Source of the DNA: Niveibacterium microcysteis
Lineage (GTDB): Bacteria; Pseudomonadota; Gammaproteobacteria; Burkholderiales; Rhodocyclaceae
Reading direction: 5' to 3'
DNA: 64,000 nt
NCBI RefSeq assembly: GCF_017161445.1
Contig: NZ_CP071060.1
Coordinates: 3,286,001-3,350,000 of the forward strand
Part shown: one piece after another, positions 38,086-47,840 of the stretch
Layout: every line of letters starts with the position of its first letter
Position numbering within the stretch: the stretch's first letter is position 1
Notes under the pieces: model-generated
What the model was told of the DNA's origin: nothing
The model's input: only the letters and a program-made list of their open reading frames with translations
The model's database searches: none
Translations under genes and position numbers: made by a program

Positions 38086-41000
38086 TTAGTTCGTCCAGGC
38101 GCCTGAGTCGACAACTGCATTCGCTGTCGGAATCACATAGGTGCGGTTGGTACTGCCGCCCTCCCATCCGATAAACGAACCGTCGCTTCCATACTTCTGG
38201 AACTTGTATGCAATAGCCGTACCGGGCGTCGGAAAGACTACCGCGCAAGTCCATACCGGATAGTCTGCACCTGTCGTGCACTTACGCGAATCACTCGCCG
38301 TCGTACCCCATTTACCAAGCTCCGGCTGATCACCAACGATGTAGATGTTCTGACCGTAGTTGGTATTTGCCGTCACCTTGAAGGTAACCGTCACAGGACC
38401 GGTCGGCGCAGCCGGCGCGTCCTTGCTCGTCACGAACACAACTGCAGTGCGTGCCGGGATCGAGAATTTGCCGGTTGCGTTGTCATACGTGGCGGTCTTT
38501 GCGCGCGCATCCGAGCCAGAAGCTTGAACCGGGTGCAGCGCGTAGGACATGCCCTTCTGCGCTTCGATCGTCAGGTCATGAGCAACCTTGTCGACGTTGA
38601 TGAAGTACATTACCTGCTTGAACCCGGCGTTCTCCGAACACACCGTACCGTTCAGGTGACCGGCGATCACCGTCGGTTCCTGCGCGGTGCCCGTGTTGTA
38701 GAACTTCAAACACTTCTTCACGTCATCGGCGGTGCGCAGACGGAACAGCTGCGAGCTCTTACGGATCGCCAGCAGGTCGCGGAACATGCTGCCAGCGTTC
38801 TGAATCTGAGCCGAAGTGGGCGCGTACTTGCCAGCATCTGCGGGGGCCAAGAACATTCTGGCGATGTCGTCAGCATTGAAAGGCAAGCCAACGCCGAAGT
38901 TGTTGCTGGTGTAGCTCCAGTCGAGACGATTAAACCAGTCACCCGAGTTGTAGCTATTGGTATCCATCGACTTGGAGCGAAGGATGTCCGAACCTGCGTG
39001 GAAGTAACCAATACCCTGACTGAAGCTGTTCAGGGCCGCGGCAAGAGTCTGAGCACGGACACGGTCGTCGAGACTTGTCGCCTTGGGCATCTTGGCGACA
39101 ATCGCATCCCACAACGTAGCGTTGTCGTGGTTCTCGTAGTAATTGACGACTTCCTGCGGTTGGCTAACGTAGCCCGCCGGATCCGAACCGTATAGGAACG
39201 TTTCGCCGGTAGTAACAGTGCCCTTGCGACTCTCAAACGAGTACGTACGGAGCGATCCAGCCAATGCAACGCGGACGATGTCGGCCATGTCCATCAGGCC
39301 CTCTTTGGTCTGATCCTTGGCGACATCATTCTGGTCATAGAAATAACCAGTGACATATCCTTGGTCACGAGAGGCTTGATAGTTACCACCACGAATCCGA
39401 TCGCGACCACGGTCACTGAACGTACCGATACCCGTACCGTTGAGCGAAAGCTGCGACGCCTGCACAAAACGCTTGCCGTTTTCAACCTCACCGTAGTTCC
39501 AACCCTCACCAATCAGGAAGACGTCCCGACCGGCGGCGGTCTTGACAGCATCCTTCAAGGCAACCATCTTATCTTTCGGTTGGTGACCCATCAGGTCGAA
39601 GCGGAAAGAGTCGATCTTGTACTGCGTTGCCAAAGTCGTGACCGAGTCGGTCATCAACTTGCCCATCATCAGGTTCTCAGTAGCCGTATTCGAGCAACAA
39701 GTGGAATTTTCGACGCCACCAATCGAATTCAAGCGCTGATAGTAGCCAGGTACAAGCCGATCAAGCACTGAGTTGGCATTCTGACCATGAGCGCTGGTGT
39801 GGTTGTACACCACGTCCATCCCGACCCTGAGTCCCGCCTTGTGCATCGCCATGACCATCCGACGGAACTCGACGATGCGTTTCGCACCATCATTTGCGTC
39901 AGTTGAGTAGCTACCCTCGAGTGATGTGTAGTGGAATGGGTCGTAGCCCCAGTTGAAACAATCGGTGTCTTGAACGGCCTTGATAGCATTTTGAGCGACC
40001 ATCGAGTCGTTCGTCGAACCAGCAATATCTGGGTTCTTGCAGCCAACTTCTGGCACGGTTGCAAGGTCGAACACCGGTAGAAGATGTACGTCGGTAAGGC
40101 CAACAGCCTGGAGCGCCTTGAGGTGCTTCATACCGTTGGAGTTCTCTTCCGTGAAAGCAAGGAACTTACCGCGATTTGCTGCCGACACTGAAGGGTCGTT
40201 CGCGGAGAAATCGCGCACCGACAACTCATAGATCGACATGTCGACCTGATTCGCAAGCACCGGGCCCACTGAATCAGCCCAACCAGCAGGTTTCAGACTA
40301 TCGGAATCCAAATTCGCAATGTAGCTGCGCTTGGAGTTGGCGTTCAAGCTGATCGAGTACGGATCGGTCACACGGTTACGCACGACACCGACACCGCGGA
40401 CGAACACGTCGGCGACGTAGACGTAGTAATTACCGGTCAGGTCACCGGTCTTGGTGATCGACCACACACCAGTGGCTGCATCAAACGTCATCAGGTCAAG
40501 AGACTTGCCACTGCTCGTAGCGGAATCGTACAGGCCGAGCTTGACCTGCTGCGCAGTGGGAGCCCAAACCTTGAAGACCGTGTTGCCACCAACAAGCGTG
40601 ACACCCAGATCCTTGACATCCTTCGCTGTGGCATACAGATCGTCCATCGCACCAGCGATCTGCGCGGTGGTGGCGTTCTGGACTTTGCCCGTGTCGTTCT
40701 CCTGAACCAGCACAACTTGGTTGGTGTGCAGGGCGGCGAGCTTGTCGACATCCGCCGCCTTCACGGACAGCACGACACCTGCCGAGACATACTTGAAGCG
40801 GGTCGCAACGTCGGCCGGCACAGTGCCGCCAACATCCAGCGTCACAGAGCCGTCAGCGCCCGCAACAGCAGAATCTTTCTTCGCGACGATCTGAGCATTC
40901 TTCGAGTAGTAGAGCTTGAAGACGCCCGTGCTATCGACACGCGGCCACTGAATCAGCGATTTGGTCAGCCAATACGCCTTCGCATCCTTGGTCGAGGCCG

Positions 41001-41952
41001 AGCGCGTATCGGGCACGGCCGTGTAAACCGTCGCATCCTCTTGTACCAGCCAAACCTCTCCCACTTGCGAATTGACGGTCAGATTCGCATAGTTGATGAC
41101 GATATCATCATGGCGACCGTCCTTGTTCGCGTCAGATCCCCCGCCCGTTCGGTCATGAATAATGAAGGTCAGCGATTTCTTGGTACTGTCAGTCTTCGGA
41201 TTCACGACTGGAATATCAAACACCACTTCCGACGCAGAAGGCGTATAGCCCGGAGCGGCAAGCTCGGCGAACGCCACAGGGTTCGTCCAGACGTCGATTG
41301 TGGTGCCGGCCGGCAACTTCGTTACGTCCACACCACCGCCGTTCCACATATGCACGCCCCAGTCGGCGTACTTGCCGTCATAGCGCTTGTAGTGTACGCG
41401 AACGGTTTTGATATCGACGGGGCCTGCCGCATCGGGGTTCTTCGTGTAGGTGACGGTATCACCTTCGATGCGCCAGATTTCGTTGGCGCCCGGAGCAAGC
41501 GTGTAGCTCTGGTCAGCACCACCGTGATCCTTGGTTTCGCCCTTGTGGAACAGATAACCCACTGCGCCACTGTCTGCACTCAGAGTGGGCTTGTAGATCG
41601 CCCCGAAGGAATCGGTGCCGGTCGGGTCATAACCCTTGTTCCAGCCCGGATCAGCGCCAGCGCCCCAAGTATGAAGCTGCCAGCCGGTGTAGTCGCCAGC
41701 TTTGCGTTTGTAGTGAACGGTAAGGGTGGTAGTGGTGGCTGCAGCCGCCTTTGCGTTTGCCGCAGAATCTGCGGGGACAGCATGGAGCACCTTCTGGAAG
41801 TCCGAAGAATCCAGGAACGAGAGTTCAGTCTCGGGCGCAGGCGGAGGAGGTGCGTCATCACCACCACCGCAAGCGGCCAGAATAGCCAAGCATGAAAGAG
41901 CTACCAGTGAGCGCGCACGCTTCCAGATCGCCCCAGCGCTTTGCCTTGTCAT
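38086..41952 (-). CDS. pulA: lipoprotein pullulanase (GH13_13) with CBM41, CBM48 and CBM20 modules
   Basis: This 1288-residue enzyme hydrolyses alpha-1,6 links in pullulan and branched starch. A lipoprotein signal ends at lipobox LAAC (C28, Gly at +2), followed by a Pro-rich linker. Two CBM41-like domains (about 75-172 and 181-310, both starting VHYKR) precede an N2-like domain (about 320-440) and CBM48 (about 445-560). The GH13 barrel shows DVVYNH (713-718), nucleophile D786 (FRFDLMGH), acid/base E816 (LIGEGW) and NHD (941-943). A CBM20 starch-binding domain forms the C-terminus (about 1185-1288). A GGAGG ribosome site precedes the ATG. GC looks lower than in neighbouring genes. It is divergent from the AraC gene and near gspC-N, so it is the likely secretion substrate. 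Confidence 0.93.
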   Translation of the reverse strand: MTRQSAGAIWKRARSLVALSCLAILAACGGGDDAPPPPAPETELSFLDSSDFQKVLHAVPADSAANAKAAAATTTTLTVHYKRKAGDYTGWQLHTWGAGADPGWNKGYDPTGTDSFGAIYKPTLSADSGAVGYLFHKGETKDHGGADQSYTLAPGANEIWRIEGDTVTYTKNPDAAGPVDIKTVRVHYKRYDGKYADWGVHMWNGGGVDVTKLPAGTTIDVWTNPVAFAELAAPGYTPSASEVVFDIPVVNPKTDSTKKSLTFIIHDRTGGGSDANKDGRHDDIVINYANLTVNSQVGEVWLVQEDATVYTAVPDTRSASTKDAKAYWLTKSLIQWPRVDSTGVFKLYYSKNAQIVAKKDSAVAGADGSVTLDVGGTVPADVATRFKYVSAGVVLSVKAADVDKLAALHTNQVVLVQENDTGKVQNATTAQIAGAMDDLYATAKDVKDLGVTLVGGNTVFKVWAPTAQQVKLGLYDSATSSGKSLDLMTFDAATGVWSITKTGDLTGNYYVYVADVFVRGVGVVRNRVTDPYSISLNANSKRSYIANLDSDSLKPAGWADSVGPVLANQVDMSIYELSVRDFSANDPSVSAANRGKFLAFTEENSNGMKHLKALQAVGLTDVHLLPVFDLATVPEVGCKNPDIAGSTNDSMVAQNAIKAVQDTDCFNWGYDPFHYTSLEGSYSTDANDGAKRIVEFRRMVMAMHKAGLRVGMDVVYNHTSAHGQNANSVLDRLVPGYYQRLNSIGGVENSTCCSNTATENLMMGKLMTDSVTTLATQYKIDSFRFDLMGHQPKDKMVALKDAVKTAAGRDVFLIGEGWNYGEVENGKRFVQASQLSLNGTGIGTFSDRGRDRIRGGNYQASRDQGYVTGYFYDQNDVAKDQTKEGLMDMADIVRVALAGSLRTYSFESRKGTVTTGETFLYGSDPAGYVSQPQEVVNYYENHDNATLWDAIVAKMPKATSLDDRVRAQTLAAALNSFSQGIGYFHAGSDILRSKSMDTNSYNSGDWFNRLDWSYTSNNFGVGLPFNADDIARMFLAPADAGKYAPTSAQIQNAGSMFRDLLAIRKSSQLFRLRTADDVKKCLKFYNTGTAQEPTVIAGHLNGTVCSENAGFKQVMYFINVDKVAHDLTIEAQKGMSYALHPVQASGSDARAKTATYDNATGKFSIPARTAVVFVTSKDAPAAPTGPVTVTFKVTANTNYGQNIYIVGDQPELGKWGTTASDSRKCTTGADYPVWTCAVVFPTPGTAIAYKFQKYGSDGSFIGWEGGSTNRTYVIPTANAVVDSGAWTN

Positions 41953-42046
41953 ATGTCACCTCCAAGGAAAGTGTGGTTACGAGACCGCCCCATGTTGTAG
42001 TTTTGTTACTTATGTGTGCGCGCAGCCGGGGGGCGATCGAGGCGCA

Positions 42047-42075
42047 AATGTGCTCGTTCGGGTTACATATGTCAA
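42047..42075 (-). promoter_or_regulatory. candidate pulA promoter
   Basis: A perfect TTGACA (42075-42070), a 17-bp spacer and a weak CACATT (42052-42047) lie upstream of pulA and would give a leader of about 88 nt. The weak -10 suggests activator dependence. A 10-bp palindrome AAGAATTCTT (42074-42083) abuts the -35. I see no MalT box. Confidence 0.4.
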
Positions 42076-42096
42076 GAATTCTTATGGACTCATAAC

Positions 42097-42117
42097 GTAG
42101 TTTGACTACAGTCAAAC
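42097..42117. promoter_or_regulatory. overlapping operator-like dyads between pulA and the AraC gene
   Basis: GTAGT-TTG-ACTAC (42097-42109) and GTTTGACT-AC-AGTCAAAC (42100-42117) are two perfect, overlapping inverted repeats in the 230-bp divergent region. They lie upstream of the candidate pulA -35 and 66 bp before the AraC ATG, a good position for a regulator controlling both. Confidence 0.5.
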
Positions 42118-42182
42118 GGCCTTCAAGGCATCCTTGCGCCTCCTGATTTCGACGCCGCCCCGCTCTACGGTAAAGTCTCGCC

Positions 42183-43070
42183 ATGGAACGTCTACCAGCC
42201 AGTATTGTTCGCATCCAGGCCACCATCGATTACATCGACGATCATCTCGACGATCCGCTGGACATCCAGGAGCTTGCCGCCCAGACCGAGATGTCGTTCT
42301 GGCACTTCCTGCGTGTGTTCCGGGCGACCGTTGGTGAGACCGTCAAGGACTACATCCGCAGACGGCGCCTTACACGCGCGGCCTACGAGTTGCTCGAGAC
42401 TCAGCAGAACATTATCGACATCGCGCTCGGTGCAGGTTTCGAGACGCATGAAGCATTCACGCGGGCATTTCGAGCGCAGTTCGGCGCCAGCCCGCGAGAG
42501 TTCCGGACCGCCGGCAAGCCGCCGCAGCTGCCCCGTGGGATCCCGCACATCACTACCGAGTATCTGGCGCACATGCATTCGGGGCTTACAACGACCCCCG
42601 AGTTCATTGACAGCCCCGCGCGACGATTGGTCGGCATCAAGACTGAGTTCTCTGTGGCACCGGAGGCTTTCGACCTCATCGAACTGGGATCGGAAGCCTG
42701 GAAGACGTTTGAACCATTGATCGCGCGCATCCCGGTGCGAGCCAACACGCTCGCCGGCCTGTGCAGCGACATTGTTGCGGCCGACGAACGAAGCATCCAG
42801 GGCTACGTCATGGCGTGCGTGGAGGTAACGGAGTTCGCCGGTCTTCCTGAAGGCGTCGTCGCACTGATGCGCCCCCCCTGCCGCGAAGCGCGCTTTCACC
42901 ACCGTGGTGCAGGGCAAACTTGGGAATACACACTGCAGTACATATTTGGCGCCTGGCTTCCCGACAGCCACTTTGCGGTCGCGGACCAACCTGCCTACTT
43001 CACCTTTGACACCACGCACTCGCCGTTTTCGGCCGATCCGGAAATGGACTACTGGCTCGCGCTCAAGTAG
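42183..43070 (+). CDS. AraC-family regulator with GyrI-like effector domain
   Basis: This 295-residue regulator has two helix-turn-helix motifs at its N-terminus (about residues 8-108: ...LDIQELAAQTEMSFWHFLRVFRA... and ...IIDIALGAGFETHEAFTRAFRAQFGASPREFR). A GyrI-like small-molecule-binding domain follows (about 125-295). This Rob/BmrR-like layout differs from sugar-sensing AraC proteins with N-terminal cupins. Its place beside pulA and gspC-N suggests it may regulate them, but the effector cannot be inferred. Confidence 0.9.
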   Translation: MERLPASIVRIQATIDYIDDHLDDPLDIQELAAQTEMSFWHFLRVFRATVGETVKDYIRRRRLTRAAYELLETQQNIIDIALGAGFETHEAFTRAFRAQFGASPREFRTAGKPPQLPRGIPHITTEYLAHMHSGLTTTPEFIDSPARRLVGIKTEFSVAPEAFDLIELGSEAWKTFEPLIARIPVRANTLAGLCSDIVAADERSIQGYVMACVEVTEFAGLPEGVVALMRPPCREARFHHRGAGQTWEYTLQYIFGAWLPDSHFAVADQPAYFTFDTTHSPFSADPEMDYWLALK

Positions 43071-43503
43071 CCGATCGCCCGGCCCCAAAACACCCGGGGC
43101 GCAAAAAACATCAAAAGCAATTTCTGAACGACTGGACTTTGGGGGTGAGCACGAGCCCCCAAAGCCCTGACAATTCCCCGCCAAGCTTCTGCCCACAGCA
43201 GCCCGCGACCGTTGCTGCAGCGCAATAATCATCAACAGCAATCCCGATCAAGACTTGAGCGCCACTGCGGACGAGTATTCATCCCGAACGCGCAACTTGA
43301 TGCACGGTCACGAAGGATTCGCGAGGCGCTTCGAACACGCTCCCCCGGGCACTCGAAGCCGGCACACAGGCAGTCGCGGCGCTTATGCCGCAGGTGTTGC
43401 CAGCCTCACCCTCCTCCCCTTCGGATCCGGACTGCACCGAGCTCAAGACCTGTCGCGGCGTATCGGAAACGGTACGCAAGCTTTTCATTACGCGCAGCCG
43501 TTG
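43071..43503. other. gene-free stretch between the AraC gene and an orphan terminator
   Basis: I find no convincing coding region here. Just after the AraC stop lie hairpins GCCCC...GGGGC (43083-43100) and CTTTGGGGG...CCCCCAAAG (43137-43164, a perfect 9-bp stem), neither with a T-tract. An AATAAT (43224-43229) lacks a -35. The region leads into a strong terminator at 43504-43541, so it could be a long AraC 3' UTR or encode a small RNA. Confidence 0.4.
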
Positions 43504-43541
43504 GACCGGACGACCCTTGGGTCGATCCGGTCAATTTTTTT
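43504..43541 (+). terminator. orphan intrinsic terminator upstream of gspC
   Basis: GACCGGA-CGACCC, a TT loop and GGGTCG-A-TCCGGTC form a 13-bp stem with one bulged A, followed by AA and seven T residues. It lies 434 bp after the AraC stop and 112 bp before gspC, so the transcript it ends is not obvious. Confidence 0.8.
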
Positions 43542-43582
43542 GTAGCAAGCGGTAATGACGCGAAACCCGACAACGATGATGC

Positions 43583-43611
43583 TTCAAACTCGCAACGCGC
43601 TCGCGTACGAT
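43583..43611 (+). promoter_or_regulatory. candidate promoter of the gspC-N operon
   Basis: TTCAAA (43583-43588), 17 bp and TACGAT (43606-43611), each 4 of 6 to consensus, lie downstream of the orphan terminator. A start near 43618 would leave about 36 nt before the gspC GTG. Confidence 0.4.
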
Positions 43612-43653
43612 TCGTCGGTTTTTGTGCCAGAGCAGACAAAGGGATTCACCTAA

Positions 43654-44289
43654 GTGCCCGCCCTCCCGATTCGCCGTCTCCAGTCAATTGCCCCTGCCGC
43701 AGGTACCGGCCTGCTATGGTTGGCAGTGATTGCGCTGTGGGCTTGGTTTGCCGCGAGCTGGTATTGGCGATTGTCGGCGCCGCCGGCCGCCTCCGCGCCC
43801 AATCAACTCGCAACAGACCCATCAACTGCCGCACGGGAAATCGGCACCCGCCATTTGTTTGGCGAGGTGATCGTCCAACAGCAGGTCGTTACTGCAAGCC
43901 GCTACACCTTGGTCGGCGTGGCCGCCCATTCGCGCAAGAGCCCAGGCTGGGCTGTGATCGCTGAAGACGGCAAGCCCGCGCAAGGCTTCGTGCTGGGCGA
44001 CGAAATTGCGCCTGGCGTCAAACTGGTCAGCGTTTTGCCCGATAGTGTCGAAATCGAACGGAGCGGCGCTCGCGAGCGGATCATGTTGAGCGAAGCGCCG
44101 CGGCAAGCCGGTGGCGCCACCCCTCCGCCCGCGGCGGCCCCCGGGCTGCCGCCCCAGCTTCAGTATCAGGTCAACCAAGCCGGCGGACAGCCGCCAGGCA
44201 TGCAGCCCCAACGCGGCGCCCCCGGCATGGCGGGTGAAGCACCACAAGTACAGCCCGTCAGCAGCCCCGAGAATCAACCGAACCCATGA
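43654..44289 (+). CDS. gspC: type II secretion protein GspC
   Basis: This 211-residue inner-membrane protein links the secretin to the inner-membrane platform. One transmembrane helix (about 20-37) is followed by the periplasmic HR domain (HLFGEVIVQQQ...YTLVGVAAHSRKSPGWAVI...), then a Pro/Gln/Gly-rich tail instead of a PDZ domain. The start is GTG 43654. It is the first gene of gspC-N and overlaps gspD by 4 bp. Confidence 0.88.
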   Translation: MPALPIRRLQSIAPAAGTGLLWLAVIALWAWFAASWYWRLSAPPAASAPNQLATDPSTAAREIGTRHLFGEVIVQQQVVTASRYTLVGVAAHSRKSPGWAVIAEDGKPAQGFVLGDEIAPGVKLVSVLPDSVEIERSGARERIMLSEAPRQAGGATPPPAAAPGLPPQLQYQVNQAGGQPPGMQPQRGAPGMAGEAPQVQPVSSPENQPNP

Positions 44290-46361
44290 TCCACTCGAAC
44301 TTTGCCCGGCGAAGCATCGCCGGACTGATGATTGCAGCCACCCTTGCAGCTCACGTCGCACCAGCCACGGCGGCAGAAGGCGAGACCGTCGCGCTGAACT
44401 TCGTAAACGCGGAGATTGACGCGGTGATCCGCGCGATCAGCAAGATCACAGGCAAGAACTTTCTGGTGGATCCGCGCGTCCGCGGCACGCTGAACATCAC
44501 GACACAGACCCCGGTGCCGAAGGAGCTGACCTATCAGATCCTGCTTTCGGCCTTGCGGATGCAGGGCTACACCGCGGTCGAGTCAAACGGGGTGGTAAAG
44601 ATCCTCCCCGAGGTCGATGCCAAACTGCATGCGGTGCCGAGCGGCCGCAAGACCACGGCTGCGGGCGATCGCATCGTGACGCAGATCTTCCAGGTCCGTC
44701 ACGAATCAGCGGCTCAACTGGTGCCGGTGATTCGCCCTCTGGTATCGCCCAACAACACCGTTACGGCCTATCCGGGCAACAACACGCTGATCGTCACCGA
44801 CTACGCTGAGAACATTGCTCGTATCGGGCAAGTCCTTGCGTCGATCGACGTGCCGCAGGGCGACATCCGTGTAATTCCGGTGCAAAACGCGTCAGCACTT
44901 GATCTGGCGCAGTCGATCAACCGGCTTCTCGCCGATCAGGGCGCCGGTGGTGGCGACCAGAGCCAGAAGATCAGCGTCCAGGCGGACAACCGCACCAACA
45001 GCCTGCTGGTGCGGAGCGACAACCCGTCCAAGCTCGCGACCGTCCGGCAGCTGGTGACGACGCTCGACCAGCCCGGCGCGGCCGGGAACATCCGGGTCGT
45101 CTACCTGAAGAATGCAGAAGCCGCCAAGGTCGCGCAAACACTGCGCGCGATCATGACGGGCGACACCTCCAGCTCGCTGACGACATCAAGCACGCCGTCC
45201 GGAAACGCTCAGGGCGGTCAAAGCAACAGCAGCTCGTTTTCCAGTTCGGGTACCAGCACCGCCGGCACACCGAGCGGTGGCGGCATGATCCAGGCCGACA
45301 CGACGAACAACGCGCTGATCATTACTGCACCTGAGCCGGTCTACAACAACTTGCGCAAAGTGATCGATCAGCTCGATCGCCGCCGGGCGCAGGTCTACGT
45401 CGAAGCGCTGATCGCCGAGATGAGTTCGGAGAATGCGGCCGAATTTGGCGTGCAGTGGTTCGCTGGCGAGAAGCCGGGCAGCAACGGTAGCTTCGTCGGC
45501 GGCGGCACGAACTTCACCGGTGCAACGCCCTCCTTGCTGGGGGCGTCCACAGGTACGGAAAGCCTGCTTGGCGCCGGTCTGAACGTGCTGGTGGGCTCGG
45601 GCAAGGTCAACATTCCAGGCATCGGCGACATCCTGAACCTGCAGGTGCTGGCGCGCTTCCTTGAGTCGCAAAGCAAGGCCAACATCCTCTCGACACCAAC
45701 CCTGCTGACCCTCGACAACGAAGAGGCCAAGATCGTCGTTGCCGAAAACCTGCCCTTCCTGACCGGCCAGTACAGCAATACCGGCGGCGGCACGACACCG
45801 AACAATCCGTTCCAGACGATTGAACGAAAAGACGTCGGCCTGACCTTGAAGATCAAGCCGCAGATCTCTGAGGGCGGATCGATCCGGATGCTGATCTCCG
45901 AGGAGAACTCGACCGTCAAGGCGACCACCGCTGCCGGCCCGACCACCAAGAAGCGGTCAATCGACACCAATGTCATTGTCGATGACGGTTCAATCATCGC
46001 GCTCGGCGGCCTGATCCAGGACGAATCGCAAGATGGCGCGGACAAGGTGCCGTATCTCGGCAACATCCCGATCATCGGCAGCCTGTTCCGTTACGACACG
46101 CGCTCGCGCAAGAAGACCAATCTTGTGGTTTTCCTGCGCCCGAAGATCGTTCGCAGCGAGATGGACGCCCGCAGCTTCACGCATGAGCGCTACGACGAAA
46201 TTCTCGGCCTCCAGCGACAGCCGGGCACCACGCGCAACTATCTGATGCCGGATGACGGCGCGCCGCCTCAACTGCCTGCTCGCTCGCTGATGCCAGCCGC
46301 TGCGCCGGCAACGGCTGCGGAGTCTGATCCCAGTTCGGCCCCGGCCAGCGCAACAAAATGA
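44286..46361 (+). CDS. gspD: type II secretion secretin GspD
   Basis: This 691-residue outer-membrane channel subunit has a signal peptide (ending ATAA near residue 30), N0-N3 domains ([36 protein letters not shown] is N0-N1) and a Ser/Gly-rich N3 insertion near 300-335. The secretin core includes [16 protein letters not shown]. The C-terminal tail is Pro/Ala-rich and shows no clear pilotin-binding S-domain, consistent with absence of gspS. It is coupled to gspC and gspE by 4-bp overlaps. Confidence 0.96.
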   Translation: MIHSNFARRSIAGLMIAATLAAHVAPATAAEGETVALNFVNAEIDAVIRAISKITGKNFLVDPRVRGTLNITTQTPVPKELTYQILLSALRMQGYTAVESNGVVKILPEVDAKLHAVPSGRKTTAAGDRIVTQIFQVRHESAAQLVPVIRPLVSPNNTVTAYPGNNTLIVTDYAENIARIGQVLASIDVPQGDIRVIPVQNASALDLAQSINRLLADQGAGGGDQSQKISVQADNRTNSLLVRSDNPSKLATVRQLVTTLDQPGAAGNIRVVYLKNAEAAKVAQTLRAIMTGDTSSSLTTSSTPSGNAQGGQSNSSSFSSSGTSTAGTPSGGGMIQADTTNNALIITAPEPVYNNLRKVIDQLDRRRAQVYVEALIAEMSSENAAEFGVQWFAGEKPGSNGSFVGGGTNFTGATPSLLGASTGTESLLGAGLNVLVGSGKVNIPGIGDILNLQVLARFLESQSKANILSTPTLLTLDNEEAKIVVAENLPFLTGQYSNTGGGTTPNNPFQTIERKDVGLTLKIKPQISEGGSIRMLISEENSTVKATTAAGPTTKKRSIDTNVIVDDGSIIALGGLIQDESQDGADKVPYLGNIPIIGSLFRYDTRSRKKTNLVVFLRPKIVRSEMDARSFTHERYDEILGLQRQPGTTRNYLMPDDGAPPQLPARSLMPAAAPATAAESDPSSAPASATK

Positions 46362-47830
46362 ACGCGCCACTCCCCCGGCTGCCCTACGCCTTCGCGCGGG
46401 CGAACGGCGTGTTGCTCGGCGAAGTCTCGGACGACAGCGCCGAAGTCATTGCACGCGAGGATGCGAATCCCGTCGCACTGGCAGAGGTCCGCAGGCTGAC
46501 CGCGCGCCCGCTGAAGATCACGCCGATTGGGCGCGGCGCATTCGAGTCCCGGCTCTCCGAGATCTACAGCCAGGGCGAAAGCAACGCTGCCGAGGTGGCC
46601 GCGGACGTGGGTCAGGACATCGACGTCTCGCAGCTGATGCAGGAGCTCCCCCCGGTCGAGGACCTGCTCGAGGCGGAGGACGACGCGCCGATCATCCGCA
46701 TGATCAACGCGCTACTCACGCAAGCGGTGCGCGAACGGGCGTCTGACATCCACATCGAGCCCTACGAAACGTATTCGGTGGTCCGGTTGCGCCGCGATGG
46801 CGTTCTGGTCGAAATCGCACGGCCGCATCGTGCGCTGCACGCCGCGATGTCGTCGCGTATCAAGATCATGGCCAACCTCGACATCGCCGAGAAGCGCCTG
46901 CCTCAGGACGGGCGCATCGGTGTGCGCCTCGCAGGCCGCCAGATCGATGTGCGCGTGTCGACCCTGCCCACCTCGCATGGCGAGCGTATCGTACTGCGCC
47001 TGCTGGACAAGGACGCCACACAGTTCGGCCTCAACGCCCTCGGCATGGCCGACACGACCCGCAAAACGTTCGACGGCATCCTTTCGCAGCCGCACGGCAT
47101 CCTGCTCGTCACTGGCCCGACCGGCTCCGGCAAGACCACCACGCTGTATGCCGCCTTGCGCACGCTCGATGGCCGCACGCTCAACATCGTGACGGTGGAA
47201 GACCCGGTCGAATACGACCTCGCCGGGGTCGGCCAGATCCAGGTCAACGCCCGGATTGATCTGACGTTTGCACGGGCGCTGCGCTCGATCCTGCGTCAGG
47301 ATCCGGACGTCATCATGATCGGTGAAATCCGCGATCTGGAAACCGCGCAGATCGCGGTGCAAGCCTCGCTGACCGGCCACATGGTGCTCGCCACCTTGCA
47401 CACGAACGACGCGCCGTCGGCTGTGACACGGCTGATCGACATGGGCGTCGAGCCCTTCCTGCTGGCCTCCACGCTGCGCGGCGTGCTCGCGCAACGCCTG
47501 GTGCGCCGCCTTTGCCCGCAGTGCCGCGAAGCGCGGCCGGCGGACGACGCCGATCGGCAAGCGGTTGGCGAAGGCTGCCCGCCCACGCTGTGGCATGCGG
47601 TGGGTTGCAGCGCCTGTGGCCACACCGGCTACAGCGGGCGTACCGGCGTCTACGAGATGCTGACGGTCGACGACTCGGTGCAGCGCTTGGTGCATGACCG
47701 CGCGTCCGAGAACGACCTGCGCGACGTGGCCCGCCATAGCGGCCTGCGAACGCTGCGCGAAGACGGCATGCGACTGCTGGCAGAGGGCATCACCTCGGCG
47801 GAAGAGCTGCTGCGCGTGACGCGCGACTGA
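46358..47830 (+). CDS. gspE: type II secretion ATPase GspE
   Basis: This 490-residue hexameric ATPase powers pseudopilus assembly. It has Walker A GPTGSGKT (253-260), Asp box VTVEDPVEY, Walker [11 protein letters not shown], a His box, and a tetracysteine zinc motif (C386, C389 in CPQC; CSAC about 25 residues later). The N-terminal domain binds GspL. It overlaps the gspD stop by 4 bp. Confidence 0.96.
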   Translation: MNAPLPRLPYAFARANGVLLGEVSDDSAEVIAREDANPVALAEVRRLTARPLKITPIGRGAFESRLSEIYSQGESNAAEVAADVGQDIDVSQLMQELPPVEDLLEAEDDAPIIRMINALLTQAVRERASDIHIEPYETYSVVRLRRDGVLVEIARPHRALHAAMSSRIKIMANLDIAEKRLPQDGRIGVRLAGRQIDVRVSTLPTSHGERIVLRLLDKDATQFGLNALGMADTTRKTFDGILSQPHGILLVTGPTGSGKTTTLYAALRTLDGRTLNIVTVEDPVEYDLAGVGQIQVNARIDLTFARALRSILRQDPDVIMIGEIRDLETAQIAVQASLTGHMVLATLHTNDAPSAVTRLIDMGVEPFLLASTLRGVLAQRLVRRLCPQCREARPADDADRQAVGEGCPPTLWHAVGCSACGHTGYSGRTGVYEMLTVDDSVQRLVHDRASENDLRDVARHSGLRTLREDGMRLLAEGITSAEELLRVTRD

Positions 47831-47840
47831 GGGCGGCACG

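Noticed and set aside
43255..43545. A 96-codon frame (TTG start) in the gap before gspC that ends inside the terminator T-run
   Set aside because: It has a weak start and no recognisable motif, and its last codons are formed by the terminator hairpin itself. Chance openness is more likely; a noncoding transcript is considered instead.
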